Source of the DNA: Candidatus Anammoxibacter sp.
GTDB lineage: Bacteria; Planctomycetota; Brocadiia; Brocadiales; Anammoxibacteraceae
Assembly (NCBI GenBank): GCA_021777105.1
Contig: JAIQZQ010000123.1
Span: 1 to 47,762 of the forward strand
Reading direction: 5' to 3'
DNA length: 47,762 nt
Shown here: in pieces, positions 35,083 through 43,713 of the stretch
Layout of the letters: each line of letters starts with the position of its first letter
Numbering within the stretch: position 1 is the stretch's first letter
The notes under the pieces: generated by a model
The model's database searches: none
The model's input: only the letters and a program-made list of their open reading frames with translations
Told to the model about the DNA's origin: nothing
Position numbers and translations under genes: made by a program

Positions 35083-37767
35083 CTATATGCCGCTGCCGCA
35101 TTGTTCAAACTGACGCAAAGAATAATAGTTATGAAAAGCTTTGCCGTTGCTTAAGGCGTTATTAAGTTCTTTAACTCTTTCCGTGGCCTGTTCAATCCTG
35201 ACCGTGTTTAATTTATACGCGCTGCTGAACAATTTAACCGCGGTTTTCTCATCAACTATTTTGTTGTATTCGTTTTTGGCCTTTTGATAATAATATTCTT
35301 TTCTTTCCAAAAATAGCAAAGCCATCTCTTCAAACAAATTGCCTATTCGATATTGCGCGTTCACAGGGGTTATGCCTTCAAATTTTTCAATAATTTCACG
35401 AAACCTTCGTATAGCTTTGCCGTAATAAATCCTTGCGCCGGAATTGTCTCCCACATCATAAAGCGCCATGCCCACATAATGGTAAGCCTCTCCAACTGCG
35501 TATGAATGCTCTTGCGCTTCATCCTTGAAATTATCTTTAAGTTCCTGAAGAATGTTCTTATACCTGCGTTCCACTGCTTCGCGGATGCTTATGCTAAGCG
35601 GGATATCCGCAGTCTCCAGCTCATTATGAGAAGCTACTTTTACCCGTGGATACAGCAATTTTACCAGACTGCTCATCTTCAATCTTTTTATATAATAGAG
35701 TTCGCTGCAAGAGTACATCCTCTCCCTGTTGTTTCTATAATCAATCACATGGCAACTGTCATCATCATCAATCTTGAACTCCTTGTTTAAAAACACACGC
35801 AAGTCATCATCTTCAGCCGTGTTTAATTCGTTTAACAAAATTTTCAGCTTTAGAAGCATCGCCAATTTATATGAGAGCTTCATGTTGTGCAAAACTGTCC
35901 TTCTAAAGAATATAAGCCAGGGATCGCCGTTAACCAAAGCCGGCGAAACAAGCCTTTCATAATATATTCGCAAAGCCGACTCAAGTTTAAAAGCGTCCCA
36001 CTCCTTATCGCTTCGCTTTTGCCCCGCGGCGTACTCGTTATTAACAATATCAAAATACGCGTTTAAAATAGGTTTCATGTTCAAAGTATTGATCTTCCGA
36101 TACAATTTCAGCTCATGCGGGCCGAACTGCAACGCCTTTTTATATTTCCTGACTGCGTGGTTCACTTCATTCATATGTGAGTATCTGTCGCCCATATATT
36201 CATATATCCTCTTTACCATGCGCTTTGGCCTTATCCCTTCCCTGTTGTCGTCGTCAATGCGGCTTGCAATATCAAAATGCTCGATAGCCAGTTCCAGGGC
36301 CTTTGGTTTGTCAACCGTTAAAAATTCCAGGCCTTTAATATACTCCATCACCCTTCTATATTTTTTTCGGTGATCCTCTGTTACCCCTATATCATGCATA
36401 GCCTTTGCTATTGATTTGTCCGCCAGTTCAAAAAGCCCAAATTCAGCGTAGATCTTGGCAAGCTCAATATGCAGGTTGCTATGCTCGTCCGGAGTAAAGC
36501 AATGTCTAAGATCATTCTTAAATTTGTTTATTGCCGTTTTATAAATTATTGGGACTATCTCAACACCGTTATCCGCAATACGAACCGTATGCACTACTAA
36601 ATCGCCGGTTTCAAGGTCGATTGAAACCCCAGGGGCCTCATTGCCGTTTTCATCTTTAATCCACGGTGTTTTTTTGATTACACTCGCTGTAAAAACCATA
36701 TCGTGCCCTCTTGCCAGGTCATGCGATGTAAAAATCTTGTTAAAAGGAGCCTCAGACTTCCCCTCCTCGCCCGGTTTTACAATGTGGAAGTTTTTAAGTA
36801 TCTCAATCTCCTCCAGTGTGAACTTGTCCCAATTTTTCAACTTGCATAAAAGAGCTTCGCAATTGGCCACTTTGTCCGGCAGTAGTCTAAACGTCATTTC
36901 TCCGCCAAGTTTTTCAACAAGCATGGCGCTCAACACGCCTTCAGGCACTCCGCCAACGCCTGTTATAAAATCAGCCTCATCTCTTTCCAGGGCAAACGCC
37001 GGGCACAAATCATCTTCCTGAACTAATGTCAGTTGCGCCCCGGCTTTTCGTATCTCGGCAATTAACCCCCCGTGCCTCTCCCTTTCAAGGATAACAACCC
37101 TGATTTTCTTAATCTCATCGTTAATATTTGAATCATTTAAAGGTTTTTTGTCAATTTTAAGGATATGCTCGGCCATTAGCCTTAAATTCTTTCGAACAGG
37201 ATATATCACATTTACACCGGCCCCGGAATATTTATTGCTCACTATCGTCTTTGCCGCGTATTTATCCGGAGAATTAAACAGCCCCCCATGCTCGCTGTAC
37301 CCAACGGCAAAAACAGTGCCGCCCGTGTCCGCCGTATTAATAATACCCTGATCGTTTTCAAACGCGCTAACGGCGACATCCGCCTCCCTGCCGTAATATG
37401 ATGTGCCCGCCCCAAACGTCTCGCCAACATACAGCATAGGCATGTCCTTGCGTTCGCCCTCGGCGTTTACGTTATATGCCCGCCACCACTTAAAACTGTT
37501 ATAAATATGACGCAACCACCAAACAGCCTGGCCTCTGGCCCGGAAAACGTTAAACCCTTCCTTGTTATTGCTAAAATACCGCAATGTATGCGCAGCCACT
37601 CCGCCAACGGCGTGCCGCAACTCGCCCCGATTGCCCAGTTGCAAACAATCGCCCGGACATTTCAGAATGAGATGCTTAGGAATGTAAGCCTCAAAGATAT
37701 AAAGTTCTCCGATCATTTCAGGGCAATAACTTTCATCTTTTGCGTATTCATATCCAAACTTAAACAT
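35083..37767 (-). CDS. Degenerate GlpX-like (class II fructose-bisphosphatase) domain fused to TPR-like helices
   Basis: 894 residues. Residues ~75-410 align by eye with class II fructose-1,6-bisphosphatase GlpX: AEGERKDMPMLYVGETFGAG (compare GEGEIDEAPMLYIGEKVGTG), SEHGGLFNSPDKY, TGVGGVPEGVLSA (compare GIGGAPEGV) and SHDLARGHDMVFTAS. Several catalytic or metal positions differ. The GlpX VDPIEGT motif reads VSAFEND here (S134 at the Asp, D139 at the Thr), and the upstream ADGAAV Asp is R77 (ARGQAV). Two glutamates of the GEGE motif (E103, E105) remain. The C-terminal ~480 residues are helical with TPR-like pairs (HVGMALYDVGDNSGARIYYG is typical). It is probably a binding or regulatory pseudoenzyme rather than a working phosphatase. 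It stands alone with a weak ribosome site. Confidence 0.75.
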   Translation of the reverse strand: MFKFGYEYAKDESYCPEMIGELYIFEAYIPKHLILKCPGDCLQLGNRGELRHAVGGVAAHTLRYFSNNKEGFNVFRARGQAVWWLRHIYNSFKWWRAYNVNAEGERKDMPMLYVGETFGAGTSYYGREADVAVSAFENDQGIINTADTGGTVFAVGYSEHGGLFNSPDKYAAKTIVSNKYSGAGVNVIYPVRKNLRLMAEHILKIDKKPLNDSNINDEIKKIRVVILERERHGGLIAEIRKAGAQLTLVQEDDLCPAFALERDEADFITGVGGVPEGVLSAMLVEKLGGEMTFRLLPDKVANCEALLCKLKNWDKFTLEEIEILKNFHIVKPGEEGKSEAPFNKIFTSHDLARGHDMVFTASVIKKTPWIKDENGNEAPGVSIDLETGDLVVHTVRIADNGVEIVPIIYKTAINKFKNDLRHCFTPDEHSNLHIELAKIYAEFGLFELADKSIAKAMHDIGVTEDHRKKYRRVMEYIKGLEFLTVDKPKALELAIEHFDIASRIDDDNREGIRPKRMVKRIYEYMGDRYSHMNEVNHAVRKYKKALQFGPHELKLYRKINTLNMKPILNAYFDIVNNEYAAGQKRSDKEWDAFKLESALRIYYERLVSPALVNGDPWLIFFRRTVLHNMKLSYKLAMLLKLKILLNELNTAEDDDLRVFLNKEFKIDDDDSCHVIDYRNNRERMYSCSELYYIKRLKMSSLVKLLYPRVKVASHNELETADIPLSISIREAVERRYKNILQELKDNFKDEAQEHSYAVGEAYHYVGMALYDVGDNSGARIYYGKAIRRFREIIEKFEGITPVNAQYRIGNLFEEMALLFLERKEYYYQKAKNEYNKIVDEKTAVKLFSSAYKLNTVRIEQATERVKELNNALSNGKAFHNYYSLRQFEQCGSGI

Positions 37768-37848
37768 AACAATCCCGGTTTTCTTAAATTAAAGCGTTAA
37801 TAGCGAATTTGCCGACCGTTTCAGGCAATATGCTAATAATTTTTGACA

Positions 37849-37893
37849 AAAAAAAAGCGACAGCTGTTAAAATATTCCACAGCTATCGCTTTT
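37849..37893 (-). terminator. Strong intrinsic terminator, minus strand
   Basis: On the minus strand a stem AAAAGCGATAGCTGT/ACAGCTGTCGCTTTT (14 of 15 pairs) is followed by at least eight T residues. It lies upstream of the GlpX-like gene and would stop transcripts coming from the tRNA side. Confidence 0.8.
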
Positions 37894-38107
37894 ATAAATA
37901 TATAAAGAAATCAGATAGACCAACAATATGTTTTTTCGCACAAACCGCCATATCTACTCTACTTAAACAAAAATAAGCCCAAAATTCTCGCGCAATTTTA
38001 ATGTAACAGGCATCATTGTACAAACTTAGAGCCCCTTTCGTCAATTCAATATCCTGAAATTTGCCGGATTCACAAAAAATGCAAAACGGATTCGCAAAGC
38101 GTATAAA
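37894..38107 (-). other. Segment between two same-strand terminators, possible small RNA or ORF
   Basis: The interval is closed on both sides by minus-strand terminators. A 72-codon minus-strand open frame spans it (including ESGKFQDIELTKGALSLYND) and ends right at the downstream stem. It would need a TTG start without a ribosome site. I call no gene, but the layout is that of a small independent transcription unit. Confidence 0.3.
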
Positions 38108-38151
38108 CAAAAAAATCCTTAAGGCTATTTTATTTATAGCGCATAAGGATT
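38108..38151 (-). terminator. Intrinsic terminator of tRNA-Asp
   Basis: On the minus strand AATCCTTATGCGCTAT loops to ATAGCCTTAAGGATTTTTTT, a long stem with a seven-T tail, starting eight bases after the tRNA CCA end. Confidence 0.82.
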
Positions 38152-38158
38152 AATTAAA

Positions 38159-38235
38159 TGGCGAGGCCGACGGGACTCGAACCCGCAACATCCAGATCGA
38201 CAGTCTGGTACTCTGACCAATTGAGCTACGGCCCC
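38159..38235 (-). tRNA. tRNA-Asp (GTC)
   Basis: The minus strand folds into a cloverleaf. The acceptor is GGGGCCG paired with CGGCCTC (one G-U), and the D-arm is GCTCAATTGGTCAGAGT. The anticodon stem CCAGA/TCTGG encloses CTGTCGA with anticodon GTC, read as Asp. The T-arm contains GGGTTCGAGTCCC. The discriminator is G and the CCA end is encoded. Seven G residues precede and overlap the 5' end. It has its own terminator immediately downstream. Confidence 0.96.
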
Positions 38236-38365
38236 CCCGCAATTTTTATAAATTTGACGTCCCGCCTTTCGATGCAAACAAGCTGTTTCTGCCTGCGCGA
38301 TACGACGGAAAGGCGATACTATATCACGAAAGATAATCTTTGTCAACGTTTTTTGTTTTATCAGG

Positions 38366-38848
38366 TTAAACGTGTAATCTAAGCTGAAAATTTGCGTTTC
38401 TCAACCGTTCGCTCATTAAAACAGCCAGATTTTTCATCAAACTATAGCCAAGTTGATTATTTGTCTTACAAAGCGAATCCAGCGCTTCAAACGGGAACCT
38501 TAACGCTTCAGTCCTCATCACGGCTTTAACATTAGCCGAGCGCCGCGAGCCGTCTATAAAAGCAAACTCTCCCACTATGCTGTTTTTATGTATAATTTTA
38601 ATATTAACGGTTTTGTCGTCGCCGGGCAGTAAATTCATTTCCACACTTACACTGCCGTCCCCTATCACCAGAAGGTCCCTGTTTGTGCTGTCCTCAACTA
38701 AAACAAGCTCTTCCTCATTATATATTTCAATCTGGGAAATACCCGCCAATTCTTTGATTTCATCATCAGTTAAACCTTTTGATAAAGTATCGCAAGCCTT
38801 TATGATCTCCGCAATTTTTGATATATCAACATCAGAAAGTTTTTCCAT
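38366..38848 (-). CDS. Cyclic nucleotide-binding domain protein
   Basis: 160 residues forming one cNMP-binding (Crp-type) beta-roll without a DNA-binding helix-turn-helix. The nucleotide-binding cassette is recognisable: VGEFAFIDGSRRSANVKA contains the Gly-Glu and the Arg-Ser-Ala positions that contact the phosphate and ribose. A C-terminal helix (LMKNLAVLMSERLRNANFQL) resembles the Crp dimer helix. The N-terminal ~25 residues form an extra helix. It probably acts as a soluble cAMP or c-di-GMP-type sensor through protein contact. An AGGGG ribosome site lies before the start. It ends about 130 bases before the tRNA. Confidence 0.85.
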   Translation of the reverse strand: MEKLSDVDISKIAEIIKACDTLSKGLTDDEIKELAGISQIEIYNEEELVLVEDSTNRDLLVIGDGSVSVEMNLLPGDDKTVNIKIIHKNSIVGEFAFIDGSRRSANVKAVMRTEALRFPFEALDSLCKTNNQLGYSLMKNLAVLMSERLRNANFQLRLHV

Positions 38849-39012
38849 AACTTTTCCCCTTTTAATGCTTTAAATGTTATATTTAAAAATTACGCCGGAA
38901 ATAAAAATGAATCCGCATATTTGTCAAAGCATTATAGTACTAAAATTGTATTGCGGCAATCAAGCGGCAATTTTGCCGGGCTCAAACATTAGCGCCGGCT
39001 AAATGAACACTT

Positions 39013-39070
39013 GGCAGCTTGGCTGCCTTAGTGAGAATTATCCCCTGAGGGGAGAATTATGCCCGGGGGC
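39013..39070 (+). promoter_or_regulatory. Cluster of short hairpins upstream of glutamine synthetase
   Basis: Three consecutive G/C stems stand out in the 500-base gap before glnA: GGCAGCTTGGCTGCC, then CCCCTGAGGGG inside a larger ATTATCCCCTGAGGGGAGAA symmetry, then GCCCGGGGGC. They lie about 280 bases upstream of the start. They could be leader RNA structure or a repeat element. No known riboswitch consensus is recognised. The remainder (38849-39012, 39071-39349) shows nothing I can name. Confidence 0.35.
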
Positions 39071-39349
39071 GAAAACGGATTTTACATGGTCAATTCCAGG
39101 CGGCAACAGTCAAAATCCAGGACAAATCATTAAGCCTTAAAGCTCGCCTAAAAACGTTTTACAATAGAAAATACAATTAAAAGCCGGTTGTCCGGCGCAT
39201 ACATTATTTAATTGCTATAACTCCCCATCTCTGGTATATTTATTCCTTATTTCACCCCGGCGTATTCCTGTTTTATCGATTTGCCGGGTTAATTTGTTCT
39301 AAAAAAATAACAAGTTTTTACACAACTATTATACAGTAAGGCTTTTACA

Positions 39350-40696
39350 ATGAAAAAAGAGATAGATAATGACAGTATTGTTAGAAAAGCAAAGGAAGAC
39401 AACGTGCTTTTTATACTTTTGCAGTTTACCGATATAAACGGCGCTATTAAATCCGTGACAATACCAGCCCATAAATTGCCTGAAGTCCTTGATAAGGGAA
39501 TATGGTTTGACGGCTCGTCAATTGACGGCTTTACAAGGATATGCGAAAGCGACATGTATTTAAAACCAGATCCAAACACATACGCAGTGCTTCCATGGGA
39601 GCCGAAAGATAAAGCCGCGGCAAGACTGTTTTGCGACGTCTATATGCCTGACGGCAAACCTTTTGAAGGCGACCCCAGATACATCCTGAAACGCGCAATC
39701 AAAGAGGCGGAAGACCTTGGATATCTTTGCAATTTAGGGCCTGAACTCGAATTTTTCCTCTTTAAACCAAGGGAAAACCACCAGATTGAACCCACGCCTC
39801 ATGATGTTGGCGGCTATTTTGACTTTACCAGGGATCAGGCCAGCAGCGTTCGATGCGATATAATAATAGCCCTTGAAAAGATGGGGCTTGAAATAGAGAT
39901 GAGCCATCACGAAGTGGCCGAAGGGCAACATGAAATTGACTTTAAGTACAGCGACGCTCTGCAAACAGCAGACAACGCCGTAACATTTAAACAGACCGTT
40001 AAATCCATAGCGCACCAGCATGGCTTGTACGCAACGTTTATGCCTAAACCTATTTTTGGAACAAACGGCAGCGGAATGCACGTCCACCAAAGCCTCTTTG
40101 ATATAAAAACAGGAACAAACCTGTTTTACGATCCAGACGACGACTTTAAGATAAGCAAACTGGCAAAACGGTACATTTCCGGCCAGCTACAACACATAAA
40201 ACCGATGATTTCAGTATTGGCGCCTACGGTAAACTCATATAAGCGCCTTGTGCCTGGCTATGAATCCCCTGTGTACATTTGCTGGGGACAAAAAAACAGG
40301 TCAGCCTTGATCAGGATTCCGAGATATTCAGCGGGAAGGGAACAGGCCACGCGAGCCGAACTGCGCTGCCCCGACCCAAGCAACAACCCTTACATGGCAT
40401 TTGCCGCAATGATAATGGCCGGACTTGACGGCATTAAAAACGAATACCCGCTGCCAAAACCGGTAGAGGAAAACGTTTACGAATTCGACGCCCCGCAATT
40501 GTCCAACAGAAATATTGAGTCTCTGCCCGGCTCTCTTAACGAAGCTTTACAGGAGTTAAAGAAAAGCGACCTAATGAAATCCGCGCTCGGCCCTCACTCA
40601 TTCGAGATCTTTATAAAAGCAAAAGAGATAGAGTGGAATGAGTACAGAATACAGGTTTCCGACTGGGAGCATAAAAAGTATTTTGAGACGACTTAG
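39350..40696 (+). CDS. glnA: Glutamine synthetase type I (GSI-alpha-like)
   Basis: 448 residues, full length. It makes glutamine from glutamate, ammonia and ATP as a cytosolic dodecamer. Conserved blocks are WFDGSSIDGFTRICESDMYL, ELEFFLF, EVAEGQHEIDF, GSGMHVHQSLF, PTVNSYKRLVPGYESP, NRSALIRIP and ELRCPDPSNNPYMAFAAM. The adenylylation loop of GSI-beta enzymes (NLYDLP type) is missing. The Arg in GFTRICESDM corresponds to the Arg used for glutamine feedback inhibition in Bacillus-type GSI-alpha. Regulation is therefore probably by feedback rather than adenylylation. AAGG lies eight bases before the start. The gene stands alone and ends at a terminator shared with convergent rmuC. No glnR or amtB is seen. 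Confidence 0.97.
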   Translation: MKKEIDNDSIVRKAKEDNVLFILLQFTDINGAIKSVTIPAHKLPEVLDKGIWFDGSSIDGFTRICESDMYLKPDPNTYAVLPWEPKDKAAARLFCDVYMPDGKPFEGDPRYILKRAIKEAEDLGYLCNLGPELEFFLFKPRENHQIEPTPHDVGGYFDFTRDQASSVRCDIIIALEKMGLEIEMSHHEVAEGQHEIDFKYSDALQTADNAVTFKQTVKSIAHQHGLYATFMPKPIFGTNGSGMHVHQSLFDIKTGTNLFYDPDDDFKISKLAKRYISGQLQHIKPMISVLAPTVNSYKRLVPGYESPVYICWGQKNRSALIRIPRYSAGREQATRAELRCPDPSNNPYMAFAAMIMAGLDGIKNEYPLPKPVEENVYEFDAPQLSNRNIESLPGSLNEALQELKKSDLMKSALGPHSFEIFIKAKEIEWNEYRIQVSDWEHKKYFETT

Positions 40697-40732
40697 GCGC
40701 GGAGAACAGATTTAAAGTTTTGATAATAGTAG

Positions 40733-40759
40733 CACAGGCATCATTGCCTGTGTTTCTTT
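40733..40759 (+). terminator. Intrinsic terminator of glnA
   Basis: CACAGGCA-TCAT-TGCCTGTG followed by TTTCTTTA, 37 bases after the glnA stop. It touches the stop of the convergent rmuC gene. Confidence 0.85.
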
Positions 40760-42035
40760 ATCCCTCATCAATCGCATTTTCCTGCTCATTATACGGCAGG
40801 CTTTCCACGTTTTTCAACTTTCGTTCAATTGCGCGCGATCTCCTGGCAGCGGTTTCAATAGTGTTGCCGGCTTCCTGCAGTTTCTTTTGCGTTTTGTCCA
40901 GAATATCTCCAAATCTTACAAATTCCGTCTTTACCGCGCCCAAAAGAGCCCAGACTTCGCTTGACCTCTTCTCAATCGCCAATGTCCTAAACCCCATTTG
41001 CAGACTATTCAACAAAGCCCCCAACGAAGAAGGCCCGGTTATAACAACTCGATAATCTCTTTGCAAATGTTCGCAAATGCCGGGTCTGCGCAGGGCCTCT
41101 GAGTACAAACTCTCAAACGGCAAAAACATAATCGCAAAATCAGTGGTTTCAGGCGGGCAGATATATTTATCATTAATCTTTTTTGCCTCAGCCTTAATTC
41201 TAAGCTCCAACTGTTTCAAAGCCTCCTCCGCCGTTGTTTGATCTCCACGTTCCCGCGCATCAATCAACCGCTCATAATCCTCCTTTGGAAATTTCGCGTC
41301 AATCGGCAGCCATACCACGCCCTCGCTACCCTCATTGCCGGGCAACCTGATAGCAAACTCAACCCTCTCATCAGACCCTTTTTTAACAGCCACATTTTGC
41401 GCGTATTGATCGCAGGTCAATATCTGGTCCAAAAGCGCCCCCAACTGTATCTCGCCCCAAACGCCCCGCGTCTTTATATTAGTCAACGCCTTTTTCAGGT
41501 CGCCCACTCCGGCGGCCAACAGTTGCATCTCGCCTAATCCCTTATGCACAAGCTCCAGCCGTTCGCTCACAAGTTTAAACGAGTCGCCCAATCGCTTCTC
41601 AAGGGCCGTATGCAATTTCTCATCCACAGCCACCCTTATTTTCTCAAGCTTCTCACTGTTATCATCGCGCATCATTTTTAGATTATCATCAACCGCCCGG
41701 CGCAAATTTTCATGTTTCTGCTCATTTGATTGAGTTAACCCCTTAAGCTGCATTGAAAAAGAGTCAAGCTGGTTTCGCGTCATATCGTTTAACAACTTAA
41801 ACGAACCCAATATCTCCTCGCGCCCCTTTTTAGCGTTTGAGTTCGCCTCGTCCCTGCCCCTTGCAATCTCGCACTTAATCTCTTTTCCAAAATCTCCACT
41901 ATCTTTTTGCAGGGCCTCAAACCTCCGCATCAGTTGCGCCTCCCCTTTGCCGGGGTTGCGAATAATTAACACAACCAGCAAAACAAGGCAGGCAACAACC
42001 AAACCAGCTATCACAATCAACAAATTCTCAACCAT
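40758..42035 (-). CDS. rmuC: RmuC-family DNA recombination protein
   Basis: 425 residues. An N-terminal TM (about 5-25) is followed by a long coiled coil (about 35-165). The conserved RmuC core then has TRGVWGEIQLGALLDQIL, VVWLPIDAKFPKEDYERLID, FAIMFLPFESLYSEALRRPG and VVITGPSSLGALLNSLQMGF. RmuC proteins limit inversions at short inverted repeats and carry a restriction-endonuclease-like fold, though the enzymology is incompletely known. That is notable in a region so rich in inverted repeats. The length is typical. The ATG at 42035 follows an out-of-frame ATG four bases earlier. Confidence 0.93.
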   Translation of the reverse strand: MVENLLIVIAGLVVACLVLLVVLIIRNPGKGEAQLMRRFEALQKDSGDFGKEIKCEIARGRDEANSNAKKGREEILGSFKLLNDMTRNQLDSFSMQLKGLTQSNEQKHENLRRAVDDNLKMMRDDNSEKLEKIRVAVDEKLHTALEKRLGDSFKLVSERLELVHKGLGEMQLLAAGVGDLKKALTNIKTRGVWGEIQLGALLDQILTCDQYAQNVAVKKGSDERVEFAIRLPGNEGSEGVVWLPIDAKFPKEDYERLIDARERGDQTTAEEALKQLELRIKAEAKKINDKYICPPETTDFAIMFLPFESLYSEALRRPGICEHLQRDYRVVITGPSSLGALLNSLQMGFRTLAIEKRSSEVWALLGAVKTEFVRFGDILDKTQKKLQEAGNTIETAARRSRAIERKLKNVESLPYNEQENAIDEG

Positions 42036-42077
42036 GCATTAATACCTATTTATTACTGGGGACAAAAACAAAGCGAC

Positions 42078-42279
42078 TATATTGAGCGATTTAAATACCC
42101 CCTCCCCTAACCCCTCCCACTATGGGGAGGGGAATTTAGCTTATTAGGCATGTTTTAGTCTTAATCGCAAACTTAAAAAATTTCACCTAATGAGTAATGT
42201 TTTCAAATAAATATATACCGCTTATTCCCCCTCCCTTGATGGGAGGGGTTAGGGGAGGGTGATTAGAATTTTAGGTTAT
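42078..42279 (+). repeat. Intact CCCTCCCC MITE-like element
   Basis: The ~200-bp element has G/C-rich inverted ends: CCCCCTCCCCTAACCCCTCC on the left and GGGAGGGGTTAGGGGAGGG on the right. It is the uninterrupted counterpart of the IS-split copy at 21561/24081, in opposite orientation. No coding capacity is seen. It fills most of the gap between rmuC and the membrane protein. Confidence 0.88.
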
Positions 42280-42334
42280 ACCATTAATTGCCGCACATCT
42301 AAATCTATCGTGATTCATGATGGTCACGGCGCCA

Positions 42335-43084
42335 TTACGGTAGTTTAAGCATAACCAGAACAGCAAAAAAAACAACGCCGACAAGAAACCAGCGAAAACT
42401 TGAATGCCTGTTTTCCGGTATCTCCTCTTTAAACACATTGAGCATGACAAAACCGGCAAGCACGGCGGTTAATATATCCGGATGAATGCCAAAATCAGGG
42501 CACAACCACAAAATTAACCATCCTGTAATAGGCGCCCCGGCCAAAACAAAACGGCCCCATGATTTAAAATGGTCGAATTGCCTCTCATAAAGGCCGAAAT
42601 CACCGCCGAAAAGATGCAATATCATTGCAAACATATACTTAAATATATTAGCCGTCCCGTGTTTCACATGCTCCTTCATGGTATAGACAATCAACACATT
42701 ATAAATAAAAAGGATAACCGCGCTAACAACAAACCGCCACTTGTCCTCCGCATAGTCTTTATCAGCGCTTTTTCGGGTGGACACTTTTGATATAAAATGG
42801 TTAATACCGTAGACAACAACAAAACCAAAAAGGGCTATGTGAAAATGAACAACATCATCAAGTTCCGGCAATAATCTGAGAAAAACATATGCAATAGCTA
42901 TTCCGCCGCCCAGAGATGTCACAATAACCCTTATATCCCAATGTTTTTCAGCTTTGTTTGCAGCCCCCCTACGTTGCACCCAGTTAAACACCGGCAATAT
43001 AAACAAGTGTTCAAGGCACAACACACACGCAAAACCCAAAATCAACCAATAATACCAACTTGTTAAAAGTTCCGTCTCTTCCAT
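42335..43084 (-). CDS. Multi-pass membrane protein, ZIP-transporter-like
   Basis: 249 residues with about eight predicted TM helices. The segment GGGIAIAYVFLRLLPELDDV and the C-terminal TAVLAGFVMLNVFKEEIPEN resemble a divergent ZIP-type metal transporter family, including an E-E-x-P near the end. However, the classical His-rich loop and strict H-x3-E pair of ZIP helix 4 are not clear: His pairs occur in VHFHIALFG and KEHVKHG. Substrate cannot be assigned. A GAGG ribosome site sits about eight bases before the start. The gene stands alone, next to an MITE at its 3' side. Confidence 0.55.
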   Translation of the reverse strand: MEETELLTSWYYWLILGFACVLCLEHLFILPVFNWVQRRGAANKAEKHWDIRVIVTSLGGGIAIAYVFLRLLPELDDVVHFHIALFGFVVVYGINHFISKVSTRKSADKDYAEDKWRFVVSAVILFIYNVLIVYTMKEHVKHGTANIFKYMFAMILHLFGGDFGLYERQFDHFKSWGRFVLAGAPITGWLILWLCPDFGIHPDILTAVLAGFVMLNVFKEEIPENRHSSFRWFLVGVVFFAVLVMLKLP

Positions 43085-43597
43085 GTTAAAGCCTCATTCT
43101 TAACTGTTACTATTAATTAAGCGCTCATTTATAGCCAAACAATTCAGGTTTGCGAAATTTGCCATATGTTTGGGAATCAATGAAATGATGAAAAACTACT
43201 TTTTTTAAGGGATTCAATTGTAGAAAAACAGACCGCAAAATACAACCGCCTATTGCAAATTAAATGAAAATTACTTAACAATTGAACTTGCAACTGTATA
43301 CTGTTTGCCTGAATTTTTACTTGTTTCTCATGGCCGCGCAACTCGCCGTTAATTTTTGATCTTTTTTTTTCATTTTCAAAAACCGTTCAAAATCGTTAAA
43401 ATTGTACAAAATTTTACTTTATTGGTTCAACGTCTCCGGCTTGGACCATACCGGCGTAAACAATACTCTTTTTTGAAAGCTTGCTCGCGACCTGAGTTGC
43501 TTTTTGCTTTTTCCTTATCCGGCTTGCCCAGATAAGTATCTTATAAGTTTCGACAAGATATTTTGAAAAACTGCGCCGGCTTTTACCTTTTATTATA
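43085..43597. other. Gene-free region upstream of the symporter
   Basis: No gene is seen. The region is AT-rich with T-runs at 43361-43371. It holds words shared with other gaps here: TTGCTTTTTGCTTTTTCCTT and CGACAAGATATTTTGAAAA recall 35005-35050 and 34860-34890. These look like decayed copies of intergenic repeats. Confidence 0.4.
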
Positions 43598-43691
43598 GAA
43601 TTTATTCAAAAATTGAAAATTTTTACCAAAACTTTAGTTCACTTTTAACTTTAGCTCACTTTAGTCACTCTTCCGGCTTGCCCCGGTTAGG
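43598..43691 (+). repeat. Leader-like repeat shared with 11041-11084 and 17592-17640
   Basis: The left part (ATTCAAAAATTGAAAATTTT, then AAACTTTAG) matches the sequence before the giant kinase. The right part (TTTAGCTCACTTTAGTCACT, then CCGGCTTGCCCCGGTTAGG) is the inverse of 17592-17640. It ends about 25 bases before the symporter start. Confidence 0.65.
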
Positions 43692-43713
43692 ATATTTACC
43701 CCCCTATTTCCAT

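Noticed and set aside
38158..38382. 74-codon plus-strand open frame over the tRNA
   Set aside because: It is the antisense of tRNA-Asp (GLEPATSRSTVWYSDQLSYG is the classic tRNA mistranslation).
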